Source: Eublepharis macularius (Eukaryota > Chordata > Lepidosauria > Squamata > Eublepharidae). From it: DNA of 64,000 bases. This document shows, piece by piece, positions 1 through 52,432 of the stretch. The stretch spans positions 10,749,001-10,813,000 of the forward strand of contig NC_072795.1 in assembly GCF_028583425.1 (NCBI RefSeq), read 5' to 3'. The notes beneath the pieces were generated by a model. It did no database searches and had not been told where the DNA came from. It saw only the letters and a program-made list of their open reading frames with translations. The position numbers and the translations under genes were made by a program. Each line of letters starts with the position of its first letter. The first letter of the stretch is position 1.

Positions 1-717
1 CTGTGTCACTCAACCCCATCCACCCAACAGGAATGAATACTCATTTCTTTCTCAGTTGGCTCAGTCCTGATGGGTGGAAGCGGCATTCCAGGATGCCACC
101 CTCCCCAAATATTGCCTGACTCATAAAAAAAGGAATGTTCATGAAGTGCTATAAACTGGACCATAAATACTTTGTGCATGTTCTCACTGCTACCTGTGAA
201 AAAATACATTCCAAGCATGGACCAAGAAGATTAATTCCATCAAATGATGAATGCTACTGTGGTTTCTTACAGTTCCTCTTCATTTTATTGGAGTTGGCAC
301 ATGTCCTCTGGCCTCGTGTAAAACGGGTGTTTCCACGGGGCTGCGTCTCATGTTTCCTGCAGGATGTTAAATGATTATAGTCTTGGTACAAGTGGAAGCT
401 GTTTCTGATAGCAGATCAGGACAGTGTCTCATCCATTGATTCCTAAGAAAAGAATGCTGATAAGTATAGGTCCTTGAATAAGGCAGCCTTCAACAGAAAA
501 TATCACATTAAAGATTTCCCATCCGAAGGAATCAAATTGTGGAGAAAAAAATGACTACTACTAATTCAGTAATAAATTGTAGTGTCATTTGACAGTGTCA
601 CTCTGTTGGGCTTTTGCTATCAAGGGACAAAGAATATTGAGGTGCTGATGGAAAAACACAGAGAATAACAAGAGCTGCAAGAGCTGGCAGACGACTGGCT
701 TCAGTAGTGAGGCGGAG
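1..717. other. Upstream stretch with no recognised feature
   Basis: I see no splice-bounded exon, recognisable repeat end or RNA gene here. Open frames are short and lack family motifs. The sequence is of ordinary composition and ends where the left arm of a foldback element begins. Confidence 0.5.
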
Positions 718-849
718 CAGCTGAGGGCCCAGCAAAAACATGCAGATTTTTAAAGAGTTGGTTTTCCCAGACCCACCTCGAGTTCCCTGCAGCTACACAG
801 CAGCTTTGGGGAATAGCTGTTAAAAATGAAGAGAGCCCAAACTGACTCA

Positions 850-2545
850 GAGCCAAGCTACAAGTGACACCTAACACAGGTTGGACACTTGTCAGCTTCC
901 CTCAAGTTTTGATGGGAAATGTAGGCATCCTGATCTTACAGCTTGGCACTCCATTTAACTGAAGTTTAGAGAAACCCACACACACGCACCCAGCAGAGGG
1001 GAAGGGGGGCACCTGGTGAGAGCCCGATGCCTACATTTCCCATCAAAACTTCAGGAAAGTGCTCTGTGATGCCAAAGAAAGAGGAGGTATGCAACTACCT
1101 GATCTCTGTTTGTATCATGAAGCAATATGTCTAGTATGGCTAAAAGAATGGGTGTCCTTATCTAATCACAAACTATTAACGCTCAAAGGTTATAATAAGC
1201 TTTTTGGATGGCCTGCATATCTATGGTATGATAAACACAAAATGGACGCAATGCTCCAGCACCATTATTTGAGAAGAAATTTATTTTTAACCTGGCTAAA
1301 ATATAAAAAGTATATAGATCAAGAGAAACCAATGTGGATTGTTCCAGCGGAAGTGATTAATCCAAATTGGAATATAAGGGAGATGAATGGTTGACTTACA
1401 AAGAATTAATAAAAATTGAAAATAATGAACATAAACTCAGACTGAACGAGGAATTACCATTTAAGTACGGCTGGTTACCATACTGACAGATTAAGGAATT
1501 ATTTGAATCAGATCAAAGAAAGACAGCCTTTAAGAATAAAAATTCAGAGTTAGATGAACTTTTGCTGGGGGACAATAATAAAAAAAAATTCTAAAATGTA
1601 TAAGCTATTGTTAAAATGGTATACGGAGGACGAGACAGTTAAAGTTCAAATGGTAAAGTGGGCGATAAACTGTAAAAATGAGATTACGATGGGAGCATGG
1701 GAGCAATTGTGGAAAAATACTTTAAAAATTTCAACATGTACCAGTATTAAAGAGAATGGCTACAAAATGATATATAGATGGTATTTAACACCGAAAAAGC
1801 TAGCCATTGCTAACAAACAGCTATCCAACAAGTGTTGGAAATGTAAGGAGCACGAAGGTTCTCTTTTTCATATGTGGTGGACTTGCGATAAGGCTAGAGA
1901 CTTCTGGTTTAAAATGTGTGCTGAAATGTCTTTAATACTCCAGAACAATGTTGTTAAGAATCCAGAAATGCTATTGTTATCTCTGCACTTAGAGGATATT
2001 AATAGAAAACACAGAGTATTATTGTACTATATGATAACAACTGCAAGAACTCTGTATGCACAATACTGGAAGAAGGAAGAAACACCAGAAATTGACGAGT
2101 GGATACAAAAATTGTTGTACATGGCGGAAATGGACAAATTAACAAGAAAATTGAGGGATCAAGATCCAAAAGAATTTTTCGAGGATTGGGGAAAATTGAG
2201 AAAATATCTAGAGAAAAGATGGGATGTTAAAGGACAATTATGGTCTTTTGAAAGCTATTAAATAAAATAAGATATAACTTTTCTTTACCAGTAACATCAG
2301 AATGACAATTAGGAGATAGAATTAGTGATAAGAAACGGGGGGTTGTAGTGCTGTCGGAAGTCAATACAGGAAAGGGGGAGGGGAGGGGTGGGAAGCATAT
2401 AATATGTATATGGGGAATAAGTAAATATAGCACTATTATGTATATGTTAACCATCCAATAAAAATTTGTTAAATAAAAAAAAAACTTGAGGGAAGCTGAC
2501 AAGTGTCCAACCTGTGTCAGGCGTCACTTGTAGTTTGGCTCTCAG
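850..2545. mobile_element. Palindromic MITE (AAGCTACAAGTGAC ends) split by an L1
   Basis: The left arm begins GCCAAGCTACAAGTGACAC near 853 and runs to the tract CCCATCAAAACTT near 1051. The right arm, the reverse complement, resumes at 2482 and ends with GTCACTTGTAGTTTGGCTC near 2543. An uninterrupted copy of the same family lies at 22856-23062, which shows what the element looked like before the L1 arrived. A shorter relative with similar ends is at 27436-27575. It is a non-coding foldback element. Confidence 0.7.
1052..2481 (+). pseudogene. 5'-truncated L1 LINE: ORF2 C-terminal region, frame-broken
   Basis: Open stretches at 1059-1394 and 1554-2261 encode the C-terminal part of an L1 ORF2 protein. 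The second holds the C-x2-C ... H-x4-C knuckle (CWKCKEHEGSLFHMWWTC) typical of vertebrate L1. Between them the frame is lost near 1380 and regained near 1555, and a TGA interrupts the bridging frame near 1485, so it is dead. The 3' end is an A-rich tail at 2471-2485. The insertion sits in the MITE and is flanked by an imperfect duplication beginning AAAACTT (1045-1051 and 2482-2488). It closely resembles the intact copy at 40.8-41.7 kb. Confidence 0.85.
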
Positions 2546-3019
2546 AATGCCTCTGCAGGGGGAGGAGATGCTCCTCCCTCCCCTTTCAACGTGTTTCCCC
2601 CTGAAAAATAGCAGAGCAGGGAGGTTTTTTCACTGTTTTTTCTGTTCCACATGGAGTATTCTGTTCATGTGGAGCAATAGTACAGGGGGAAATCCCCTGT
2701 ACTATTTTGACATGGGGAAAAGGCTTGGGAGGGGAGGAAGGAAACCCTCATCTGCCCACAGAGGCATTCTGAGCTCATTTGGGCTCTCCTTCATGTTTAA
2801 CAGCCATTTACATTTTAGCTGCTTTATGGCTGCAGAAACTTGAGATGGATCTGGGGAACCCACACCCAGCTCTTTAAAAACCTGCATGCCTAGATTGGCC
2901 CTGAGACAACAGCAAGAAGAAAGCAAGGCAAAAAGGTAGAATGGCAATGGACCAACACCGGCTAGGGAAAACCACACCCGAAGACTGTGCCACAAGCAAT
3001 CAAAGCACAGCACTGAAGT

Positions 3020-3115
3020 TGGTTCCCAGTTCCTTATTCACAGTTCCTAGTTCCTTATTTGCAAACCAGTTCCCAGTTCCTTATTCCCAGTTCCTAGTTC
3101 CATATTCACAGGGTA
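3020..3115. repeat. Short tandem repeat based on cagttccttattc
   Basis: Irregular direct repeats of a unit like cagttccttattcccagttcctag recur five to six times. No coding role is likely. Confidence 0.6.
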
Positions 3116-3344
3116 AAACATAAACATTGTGGGAAGCTGAAAAGTCTTAGTCCTAGTCTTTTCTGATGCCAGCCAAGGAAGCTGTGGCAAAGGGCAAAAA
3201 GTGGGAGCGTGGATCCCCCACCCCCACCAGAGAATGGGATGCCTACTCTTGGAGCACGGCGATGCAAGCAAGTCATTTTTTTCTAGTCATATAGTAAATG
3301 TTGTGCTCACAAGACCTTTAACATATCATGATATGATTGTTAGT

Positions 3345-4860
3345 TTAGACTTATCGTTTCCAGGCCTCCTGCTATGGCGGGAGGCGCTCTGTCGGCAAGC
3401 CCCGTTGCCTACTGCTGCTTGGAGTAGCAGTGTAAGGTATATCAGTATCCAGGCTCCCTCTTCAGATGCTGAAGATGTTTCAGGAAATGAGGGAGGTAAC
3501 CATCTACACCCCCTTGAACTCGAAGGCCTCGGATCCATGTAGTCATCTTGCCACGGACAATGATATGGGGCTGGGACGCAACAGGCATGTTGACGCTGAA
3601 TCACCAGTGATCGTCTTGGTTCCGATGTGGCCCCTTCTCCTGAACCAATGAGCTAGATCGATGATGTATCCTATGAGGAGATGTCTTAGTTGGCATCCCA
3701 TGTTCATGACTGGGTGAATGCTTGACCTCGGTTCCTGCAGCCTCAGCCCTCCGGCTCAGTTCTGACTTTTCTCTCGGATCCAGGATGTCTCCCTCAGACA
3801 TTGAATGGTCTGGAGAATTCAGATGTGGCGATGGAGTTTGTGGTGTAAACAATATCACCTCATTGGAAGGTGCCAGTGCCGGTGCCCGAGGACGGTGCAT
3901 CGAAGCTGCAACTTCCCAAAATGAGTGCTTTGACTTCTTTGGCTTTTTGGCCAGCGGTTCTGACGCAGACCTGGATTTTGAACTTCATTTTGATCCTTTA
4001 TCGGCTGGATCCAATGCTGGAACTGACCTCGTGGAATTGGTGGCTTGCCTGTTGGATCTGATGTTGGGGTTGATCTCACAGAACTCAGCACCCTGTCCGC
4101 TGGATCCAATGCCAGAACCAATTTCGAGGAAACCACGGACCCAGCTCTTGAGTGTCGCCCAGCAGCCGCTGAAGCTGACCCTGCCTTCGACACCAATTGC
4201 AGTGCGTGCTCCTTAGATGAAGGAGACCTAAGCACCTCTCCCTCACCCAGCACTTTGTTCCACAGCGAAGCTCTCAGACATTGGCTTCTATCATGCCTGG
4301 CTTTGGGAGTAAAGTTCTGGCAGATTTTACATGCCATTACATTGTGCCCCTCACCCAAACAAAACAAGCAGAGATCATGAGCATCAGTATGGATCATCTT
4401 CATGTTACACTGAGCACAATGTTTAAAGAGCACCTTCGATGACATATCGGGGCGGATAAGGGCCACTGGGTTAAAGCCAAACGCGTAGTCAAACAGGCTG
4501 AGTCAATATACACGGAGAAAACATCAAGTCCAAATCAGCAAGCAGAAAACGTAATCAGGAACAGTCTGAAAGCCAAATACCAAAGAAATCACAAGAAAAG
4601 CAACAAACTAACACCGGAGCTCAAGAGCGAAGTTCCTCCTCAAGTGGCGGCAAGAAGAGAACTGAGGGAAGGGGCCACTGCTTGCCATTGGATCACATGA
4701 CCACTTAGGCAGGAACAGTTGCTGTGAGGCTCGTGAGCAACAGCCCCTTTGGAGCTCTAGAAAGCGCTGTAGAATTCTCCGTCGGTTGGCCTGTGCACGC
4801 GCAGTCCCATATGGGGCTGCACAGAAAAACAAAGATGAACAGAAAATTCTGATTGCTGTG
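3345..4860 (-). pseudogene. DIRS-like retroelement: gag-like ORF1 fragment and flanking end
   Basis: The minus-strand frame 4466-3855 encodes about 203 residues. The N-terminal part has a cysteine/histidine cluster (Cys17, 20, 33, 36, 46, 49; His30, 41) ending in a C-x2-C-x2-F pattern, like the LAP2-alpha-like gag proteins of vertebrate DIRS (tyrosine-recombinase) retroelements. The rest is rich in Ser, Pro, Arg and Gln. Related sequence continues in other frames to about 3345, implying frameshifts. Upstream on the minus strand (about 4860-4640) is GC-rich sequence, including gcgcgtgcacagg, that resembles the segment at 52140-52330; both may be DIRS terminal repeats. No reverse transcriptase or recombinase is present. 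The DIRS assignment is inference from the cysteine pattern. Confidence 0.55.
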
Positions 4861-5156
4861 TTTGTTGCAGCTTACATGTTGAGGGAAACAACTATAGAAT
4901 AAATCCTGTACCTTCTGGGCATCTCACACAAGACCCCAAATAAGCTCCAGAGAGTTCAGTGTTACCCAAGGTCAGACCTGGATTATAATGGCCTTTCATA
5001 TTAGTTAAATCTCATATATATTACTTTGAATTTTTTCTTTAAGGCACCCCGTGCCTTTAAGGCAAGAAACACATTCATCAAAACCATAAAAACACAATAC
5101 AGTACAATTGCATGAATGTAGTAAAATGAAGGGAAACAGTACTATCAGGCATCTGT

Positions 5157-5290
5157 ATCAGGCATCTGACGAAGAGAACTTGATTCTCGAAAGCTTATGC
5201 TAAAATAAAATTGGTTAGTCTTAAAGGTGCTACTGGACTCTTTTTGATTTTGCTACCACAGACTAACACGGCTAACTTCTCTGTACTATC
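5157..5290 (+). repeat. Interspersed repeat with CTGACGA-hairpin-GAAA core
   Basis: Contains CTGACGA, a spare A, a 5-bp stem GAGAA/TTCTC and GAAA at 5166-5192, then the tail 'ggtgctactggact' and 'cagactaacacggct'. The same tail occurs near 24.1, 43.0, 43.3, 49.3 and 55.1 kb, so it is an interspersed family. No coding capacity is seen. Confidence 0.7.
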
Positions 5291-5536
5291 ACCAAGCAGC
5301 CAATCAGTGATGAAGGCCTGCCATAATAAAAATGTTTTCCTGTCTGGGAAACCTGCCAAGCCTCCTCAAGAAGGAGTTCTACAGTGTGGAACTAATGAAA
5401 ACCACCCTCTGATGTGTCCCTGACAACTTTCAAACAGGCAAAATCAATTTTTACAGAAGGCATCCTTCCTGGATCTTCACTTTTGTACATGGTGAGATGT
5501 GAGAAGGTAGTTTAGAACCAAGTTGTACTGTAGTCC

Positions 5537-5573
5537 CAAGGTGCTGATTTATCAAGGCTAAATCAGCACCTTG
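5537..5573. other. Perfect 15-bp inverted repeat with 7-nt loop
   Basis: CAAGGTGCTGATTTA at 5537-5551 is exactly complementary to 5559-5573, with loop tcaaggc. It lies about 1.2 kb upstream of the CYP2 TATA box. Function is unknown. Confidence 0.8.
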
Positions 5574-5619
5574 TGTTCAGCATGGATATGAACCAGCTGC
5601 CAATGCAGACTGAATAGTA

Positions 5620-5910
5620 CAAGCTTTGTATTCTCATTGGAGAGCTTCCAATCAGGAGGGCTCATGGCATTCTATTTTACACCACCTGAAACCTCAAAAC
5701 AATCTTCAAGGGCAGCCCCAGGTGGAACACACTGCAACAGTCTAATCTGGATGTGACTATAGCCAATACAGTTTTCCTCGCAAGAGGCTGTAGATGGTAA
5801 ACCAGCCTAAGATGCTAAAAGCCACACCTGGTAACCAACTGCCTTTCCATGGACAGCAAAGGATCCTGAAGCACCCCCAAACTGCATAGCTGAAACTTTA
5901 GGGGAAGTGT
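5620..5910 (-). repeat. LINE-derived relic, probably L2/CR1 type
   Basis: The stretch with gcagccccaggtgga, cactgcaacagtctaatctg and gatcctgaagcaccccca matches in order what I recall of a reptile LINE segment. The frame is not preserved. Clade assignment is from memory of the family and not secure. Confidence 0.4.
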
Positions 5911-6733
5911 CAGAACAGACTGAACACTTATTCCCATATCAGTTTCATTCTCATATCAGCCTTATTTCCCACCCACAGCATTACCATCTTGACTGAATTA
6001 CATTTCAGCCTGTTCTCTGACCTGGTTAAAACTTCCCCACTGCTTCTCTGGATTTGGATGAAAAGGAAAGAGAAAGAGCAGTGTGCTGTCTCCATAATGG
6101 TGACATCATGCTCCAAATTTCTGGGTGCGGATATTGAACAGCATAGGAGGTAAGAGGGAACTTTGTGGGACCAGAGAGGCCAGTGGCCAAGGGGATGAAT
6201 GGAAATCTCCTGGGAACAGCTTCTGGAATCTGTCTTCTACGAAAGCCTAAAACTGGCATAATATCTCAATGACAATCTCAGCTAGGTGACTCAGAAAAAT
6301 GCCATGATGAAAAAAATTTATTTTAAAAAAAAATTATATATAAAAAAAGAAAAATACCATGATCAGTGCTGTTGGTTGCTACTGAGAGATGCAGAAGAAC
6401 AGTCAACAAGAGAACTTTGCCAGTTAGTAAACCCAGCTAGATCTTCAAACAAATCTATCAATGCAGTTTCTTCTATTAATCCTGCTATTCTAAGCAGAGT
6501 TACTCCAGTCTGAGCCCACAGAAAGCAATAGACTAGTGAAATTCAGCTTAGGATTGCTCCATAAGTCAATAATAAAGATCAGTATTAATAATGTTGACAA
6601 TGAGGTGTGCTAACATAATATGTGCCTGGAGGATCACATTCCTATAGTGCTTGAGTATGCTGTCAAAAGACTTGTTGTGTGTGTATGTCTTTAATAAGTG
6701 GAGAGTGTAGCCCCAGAAAAAAAAAGGGGAGAG
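5911..6733. other. Proximal upstream region of the CYP2 gene
   Basis: Apart from an A/T-rich run at about 6300-6355, no repeat boundary is recognised. It would contain the proximal promoter. I cannot assign specific factor sites with confidence. Confidence 0.4.
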
Positions 6734-6740
6734 TATAAAA
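6734..6740 (+). promoter_or_regulatory. TATA box of the CYP2 gene
   Basis: TATAAAA in the context gagtataaaaggc, 109 bp before the ATG at 6849. This spacing would put the transcription start near 6765 and give a leader of roughly 85 nt without a 5' UTR intron. The position is seen in sequence; promoter function is inferred. Confidence 0.7.
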
Positions 6741-6848
6741 GGCAGAAGCAGCAACATCTCTTGAGAGAAGCAGCAGGCCATCAGCCAAAGAGCATTCAGC
6801 CCACCAGGGGCCTTAGAAAGAGACCAGGGCAGAGAAAGGAAGATAATT

Positions 6849-48087
<41,239 letters not shown>

Positions 48088-48106
48088 CTCATAACAATAA
48101 TAAGAG

Positions 48107-48355
48107 ACAGTTTGGTGTAGTGGAGTGGCAGGACTCTAATATGGAGAACCAGGTTTGATTCCTCACTCTTTTACTTGAAGCCAGCTGGGTGACTTTGGGT
48201 CAGTCATAGCTTCTTGGAGCTCTCTCAGCCCCACCCCCCACCCCCTCACAGGGTGATTGTTGTGGGGATAATAATGGCATACTTTGTAAACCACTCTGAG
48301 TGAGCATTTTATGCTGAAAGGCGGTATATAAATTGAATGTTGTTGTTGTTGTTAA
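48107..48355 (+). repeat. Full-length tRNA-derived SINE
   Basis: A box gtttggtgtagtgga, B box aggtttgattcctcac, body agccagctgggtgactttgg, ctcacagggtgattgttgtg, 3' end ggcggtatataaattgaatg and (GTT)5. It lies 20 bp after the CYP2 stop, so the 3' UTR may run into it. Confidence 0.8.
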
Positions 48356-48524
48356 TATCCATTTCTTCTTTATTTATTTACATTTCATCCCTCATTCTGC
48401 TACAGTTTGCTCAGTTTATCTTTCCACAGTGTCTGCATCCCACTAATATCTGCTACCCTGTTCAAATAACAAACTCAGGCAGATTTGTTTTGTTACTGGC
48501 TGTTAAATCAGTCACGCTGTCTTC

Positions 48525-48720
48525 GTTTGTATGATCCCTCAAGTCACAACCAACTTATGGTGACTCCAGTGACGGGGTTTCAAGGCAAGTGAGAAGAAGA
48601 GGTAGTTTGCCAGTGCCATCCACTGCAGAATTTTGCTTGGAGGTCTCCCATCCAAGTACTGATCCTGTTTAGCTTCTGAGATCTGATGAGATTGGGCTAT
48701 ACCTTGCTGCCTTCCCTCCC
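48525..48720 (-). repeat. 5S rRNA-derived SINE, copy 2
   Basis: The minus strand shows aatctcatcagatctcagaa, gctaaacaggatcagtactt and ggatgggagacctcc, the internal control region of 5S rRNA, then a SINE body. Confidence 0.8.
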
Positions 48721-48739
48721 AAATCAGTCACTATCACCT

Positions 48740-49410
48740 AAGATAGATCAAGAAGGGTAGCCATGTTAGTTGGTCTGTAGCAGAAGAAAAGAGCAAGAGT
48801 CAATAGCACCTATAAGATGAATATTTTGGGGGGGGGAAGATTAAAAATAAGCTTTACTTCAGAGGTGCAATGGATCTTGGATCAATAGAGAGTCAGCACA
48901 CGAGTTTAGCTTTTAAAAACATTTACTTCTAAAGGGAAAAGGGTCACAGGATTGCTACAAAACAACAAAGCCTGGAGCTACATTTTCTCACTACCGTTTA
49001 CAACAAAGAGCTGGGATAACAGAATGGAGAATCTTCTTCTTCTTCCTTCTTCTTGACCCTGAAAGGACAGTCACCTGACCTGTTGACCAATAACAGTTTA
49101 CAAACACTCTCAAGTTTCCCAGGCTTGCAGATTATTGGCTTTGTGCCAGGTTCCCTTTCCAGGTCAATCTAAACAATAGCATGGTAGGTAAACACATTAA
49201 CCCCATAATGACTGAATCTCAGACCTTGCAACACACATATATTCTAACAGAATAACATTTGTGGTATGAGCTTTCGTGTGTCACCACTCACTTCTTCAGC
49301 AGTGGTACCTGAAAAAGTGAGCTGTGACTCACAAAAGCTCATACCCTACCACAAATTTTGTTAGTCTTATAGGTGCTACTGGATTATTGCTCTTTTCTAC
49401 TATCCCCTAG
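48740..49410. repeat. Hairpin-family repeat, interrupted and partly palindromic
   Basis: 48750-48825 is the reversed tail. 49255-49410 is a palindromic pair with stem GTGAG/CTCAC and tail ttagtcttataggtgctact. 48826-49250 between is unassigned. Confidence 0.6.
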
Positions 49411-49424
49411 GAATAAAATTAGAA

Positions 49425-49765
49425 GTGCAGGTTTTAAAAAGTTGGGTCTCCGAAACCAATGTGGTTTCCCCAAGTCATTTTCCCATGTCAAAATAGCATG
49501 AGGGAGGGTATTTCTCTGTTTTTACTTCTCTGCACACACACAATACTCCATGTGGAGCAGTAAAAACAACCCCCACAGCTATTTTGGAAAGTAGCTTGAG
49601 GGGGGAGTCAGGAGCCCTCCCCCCAGTGGTATCTAAGGACGTTTGGGCTTTCTTTTATTTTTTTAACAGTCATTTCACACAGCTGCTGTGGGAAACACAA
49701 GCTGGGTCTGGGGAATCCAGATCCAACTCTTTAAAAAACTGCATGTCAAGTTTGACCCTAAAACT
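49425..49765. mobile_element. Foldback element, short copy of the 718 family
   Basis: Left gtgcaggttttaaaaagttg and right caactctttaaaaaactgca are inverted ends. The interior shares cccatgtcaaaatag and atactccatgtggagca with 2640-2715. Confidence 0.65.
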
Positions 49766-49899
49766 GTTGTATTGTTACTGGAACTGGTCTCCTTGCAATA
49801 AAATGATTTGTGGGGGAATTAGAAAGCAAGGAGAATGGCTATGCAAGAAGCTGGTAACCACAGGGATCTATCACCAATTTCTACCAGGTCCCTTCCCAA

Positions 49900-50884
49900 A
49901 ATAGTAAGTGAGGCTGGTTCTCAAAGTCAAACAATAACTTTTATTAAGAACAAAATGGCATGCACATACACTCGCATTTACAGGGTAAAAATAATTACAC
50001 GCACACACAGAGTCCTAGGACGCTTCGCTGAAAATTGGGATTAGAGAAAGTGGGAGCAAATATATCTACCTATCCTGAAGAGGGGTCCAGTCTGCGGGAG
50101 AAGAGAGTAGCTTTGAACATACAGAATCCTCGGCCAAGAGAGTGAGAGGCTTAGGGCAAACCTCAAGGGAAGAGCGCTTGTGGATCCGGAAGCGTGTACA
50201 AAGAGAGAGAGGCAGAGGGAAGTGACCCTAAGGGAGCAGTGCTTGGACTCAGGAAGTGTGCACAATCTGAATGAGGCCAGGGCTCTACCTTTATAGGTAA
50301 AATGTGCCCTGAGGTGGAAGAGCCCACCTAGCCGTTAGAACAAAGGCTCCAACGGTCAGTTCCTGAGTTTGACAAAAGGGTTGTTCGCCTTGATCGGTAG
50401 CTGCCAGGGTAGTAAAAGCAAATGCAAAACATGTTCTTGCGCTGCACAAAAGGGATAGTTTGTCAGTGAATTCCACCAGAGCTAAGTTGATGGATTTTAG
50501 GTGGGGACTGTACTTCCCCAGGAACAACTGTATAAACTTATGAATGTCATTTGATTAGCTCCTCAATCACGGACAGGAGATCTCATCACGAAGGAAGGGA
50601 AAGGAAGGTGCAAAGTGGGGATGACTCTGCGAGACCTTTGTTGCACTGGGCACCTTTGGGGCTGGCGGGACTGCAAATCCAATCACCTCTTAATCACTCC
50701 ACACTCCTGTGTGGCATTCCATGCATGCCATGTTCTCCCGGGCGGGACTCAGCAACGGTTGGAGGCTCTCTGGTGGCAATACAGCAGCCATTTTAAATCC
50801 AGAGGCCTGGTGATATTTTAATATCACAAGCAGCCATATTAAAATGGCTATTAAAATGGCGGAGGCTGGACCGACCGCTTACAG
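49900..50884 (-). mobile_element. Possible LTR-like segment (minus)
   Basis: Read on the minus strand, TGTAAGCGGTCGG begins at 50884, a TATAAAGG lies near 50295 and AATAAAA-type sequence near 49940, the order expected of an LTR. No matching target duplication or 3' terminus was found. Tentative. Confidence 0.3.
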
Positions 50885-52139
50885 TATATACACAATAGTA
50901 CTGCGTAGAGTTCTCACATTATATGAAATTAGGAAGTGGCTTATTGTATCTGTAGGCCTTTCCATGATAAAGGGGAACCTGTTTCTTGAATAAAGGTAAC
51001 ATTTACTTTCTTAGCTTGTAGTGTGTTCTTTAAAAATGAAGTTGTGAGGAAGAAATATGGTGAGACATTAGGATTGTGCTGAAAAACAAATTTACCTGTT
51101 GAGAGGAATCAGCCATAGTTTCTTGGCATGTCAGAATGGGGAATGAAACAGTAGTATGGTTAATACATTATGTAACTTATGCCAATTTCTGTAGTTTATG
51201 AATGAGGACTGAAGGTGTTTCACACACGGGACTTAAATCAAGGCAAGCCTCACCCACACTGAGGTTCTGCTATTCTTCCATTAAAAAAATGCATGGCAGG
51301 CGGTGATACTGTTGTATCAGCATTCTTCTGACCAATGTAGGCTTTATATTTATACGACACACCTGACCGAAGCCAGAGCTGCTTTAAAGTTCACAGATCA
51401 AAACAAGAGATGACCATCAACTGCACAAACAAGGATATAACTAGTTAGAGTGAGTTTTGCGATATCTGCTTTTAGAATAAATTCCGCATGAGTTTTGTTT
51501 TAAAAAAGAAATGAGGTTCTTTACTGTTAAAGAAGTCCATATTGTGACAAGAATCAGGGATTTTTGCTAGCTTCCTATCTAGGGGATAGAGAGGAATGCT
51601 GAGAGTATTCACAGATCTCTTGGCGGATAGAAGAGAAAAAGAGTAGCCATCAGGATAGACAAAGAGACACCAGCAGAACAGAAAAGAGGGAGGATACAGG
51701 GGAATCTCAGACATCCACCTTACTAGCTCTACTTCCCCCTGGAGAACTGGTATGCTTGATGCAAACAGACATGGCGCAGTCCTTTCCTCCCAATAAAAAC
51801 AAAGATATAATCCTGATCTCAGGAAAGAGGGTTTTGTTCGAAATGTGACTCAAGCCCCTGCTTAAAAATGTTTTGTGTTGTCTTTCCATACTTCAGACAA
51901 TCAAATACGCAGTGTGAGATAATCTGATTATTTTAAATTTAAGTCTAATTAATATAGAATTTTCCTACAATCGAAGTTTTATTGTATTAACGTAAATCAG
52001 CATTTGGCAGCCTTGAAGCTTCCTAGCAAGCTAATAAATCAGGAAGCAAAGTTTATCCCACTAAGGCATATGAATATGAAGATCAGACAATAGGGGACTG
52101 TGAAACATCATTCTCACACTCACTAACGCAGAAGGGTTT
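50885..52139. other. Downstream stretch with no recognised feature
   Basis: A/T-rich single-copy-looking sequence. Short frames only, no splice-bounded exon or repeat end recognised. Confidence 0.4.
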
Positions 52140-52330
52140 TACAATTCGTGAAGGGTTCTCGGGGGAGGAGTGACAGTTGCATTTACCTGTAACTGTTGTT
52201 CATTGATTGGTTTTCTGCGCAGGCACACATTGGGACTGTGCATGTGCAGGCCAGCCATGGAAAAGATTTCAAGAGCTATCTATCAGACTGGGAGTGCTAC
52301 TCTTCCCTTTGGAGAAACCCCTTGAAAACC
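52140..52330 (+). repeat. DIRS-like terminal segment
   Basis: catttacctgtaactgttgt, ttttctgcgcaggcacacat and gggactgtgcatgtgcaggc resemble, in order, the reverse complement of about 4860-4640 next to the gag-like ORF. Confidence 0.45.
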
Positions 52331-52432
52331 ATCACATGATGAAAGAAAGGAACTAATCCTTCAGTTTTCTCCAGGCCACAGCCGGATACCTTATCCCTCA
52401 TCCAGAAAGGGTGAGTCAGCTTGAAGCCAATC

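Larger units (their letters stand above)
718..2912. mobile_element. Outer foldback DNA element, interrupted by younger insertions
   Basis: The sequence at about 718-846 reappears in reverse complement at about 2546-2912: both carry the run catgcag, ttttaaagag, cagaccca/cagatcca and gagagcccaaa in matching order. This makes a long terminal inverted repeat. The centre is occupied by a second inverted-repeat element (about 850-2545), which contains an L1 fragment. A second, shorter copy of the outer family lies at about 49425-49765. No transposase is visible, so it would be non-autonomous. The outermost edges are approximate. Confidence 0.55.

Noticed and set aside
49900-50884. Confident endogenous retrovirus call
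   Set aside because: Promoter-like and polyadenylation-like motifs are in order, but no paired termini, target duplication or retroviral genes were seen; kept only as a weak feature.
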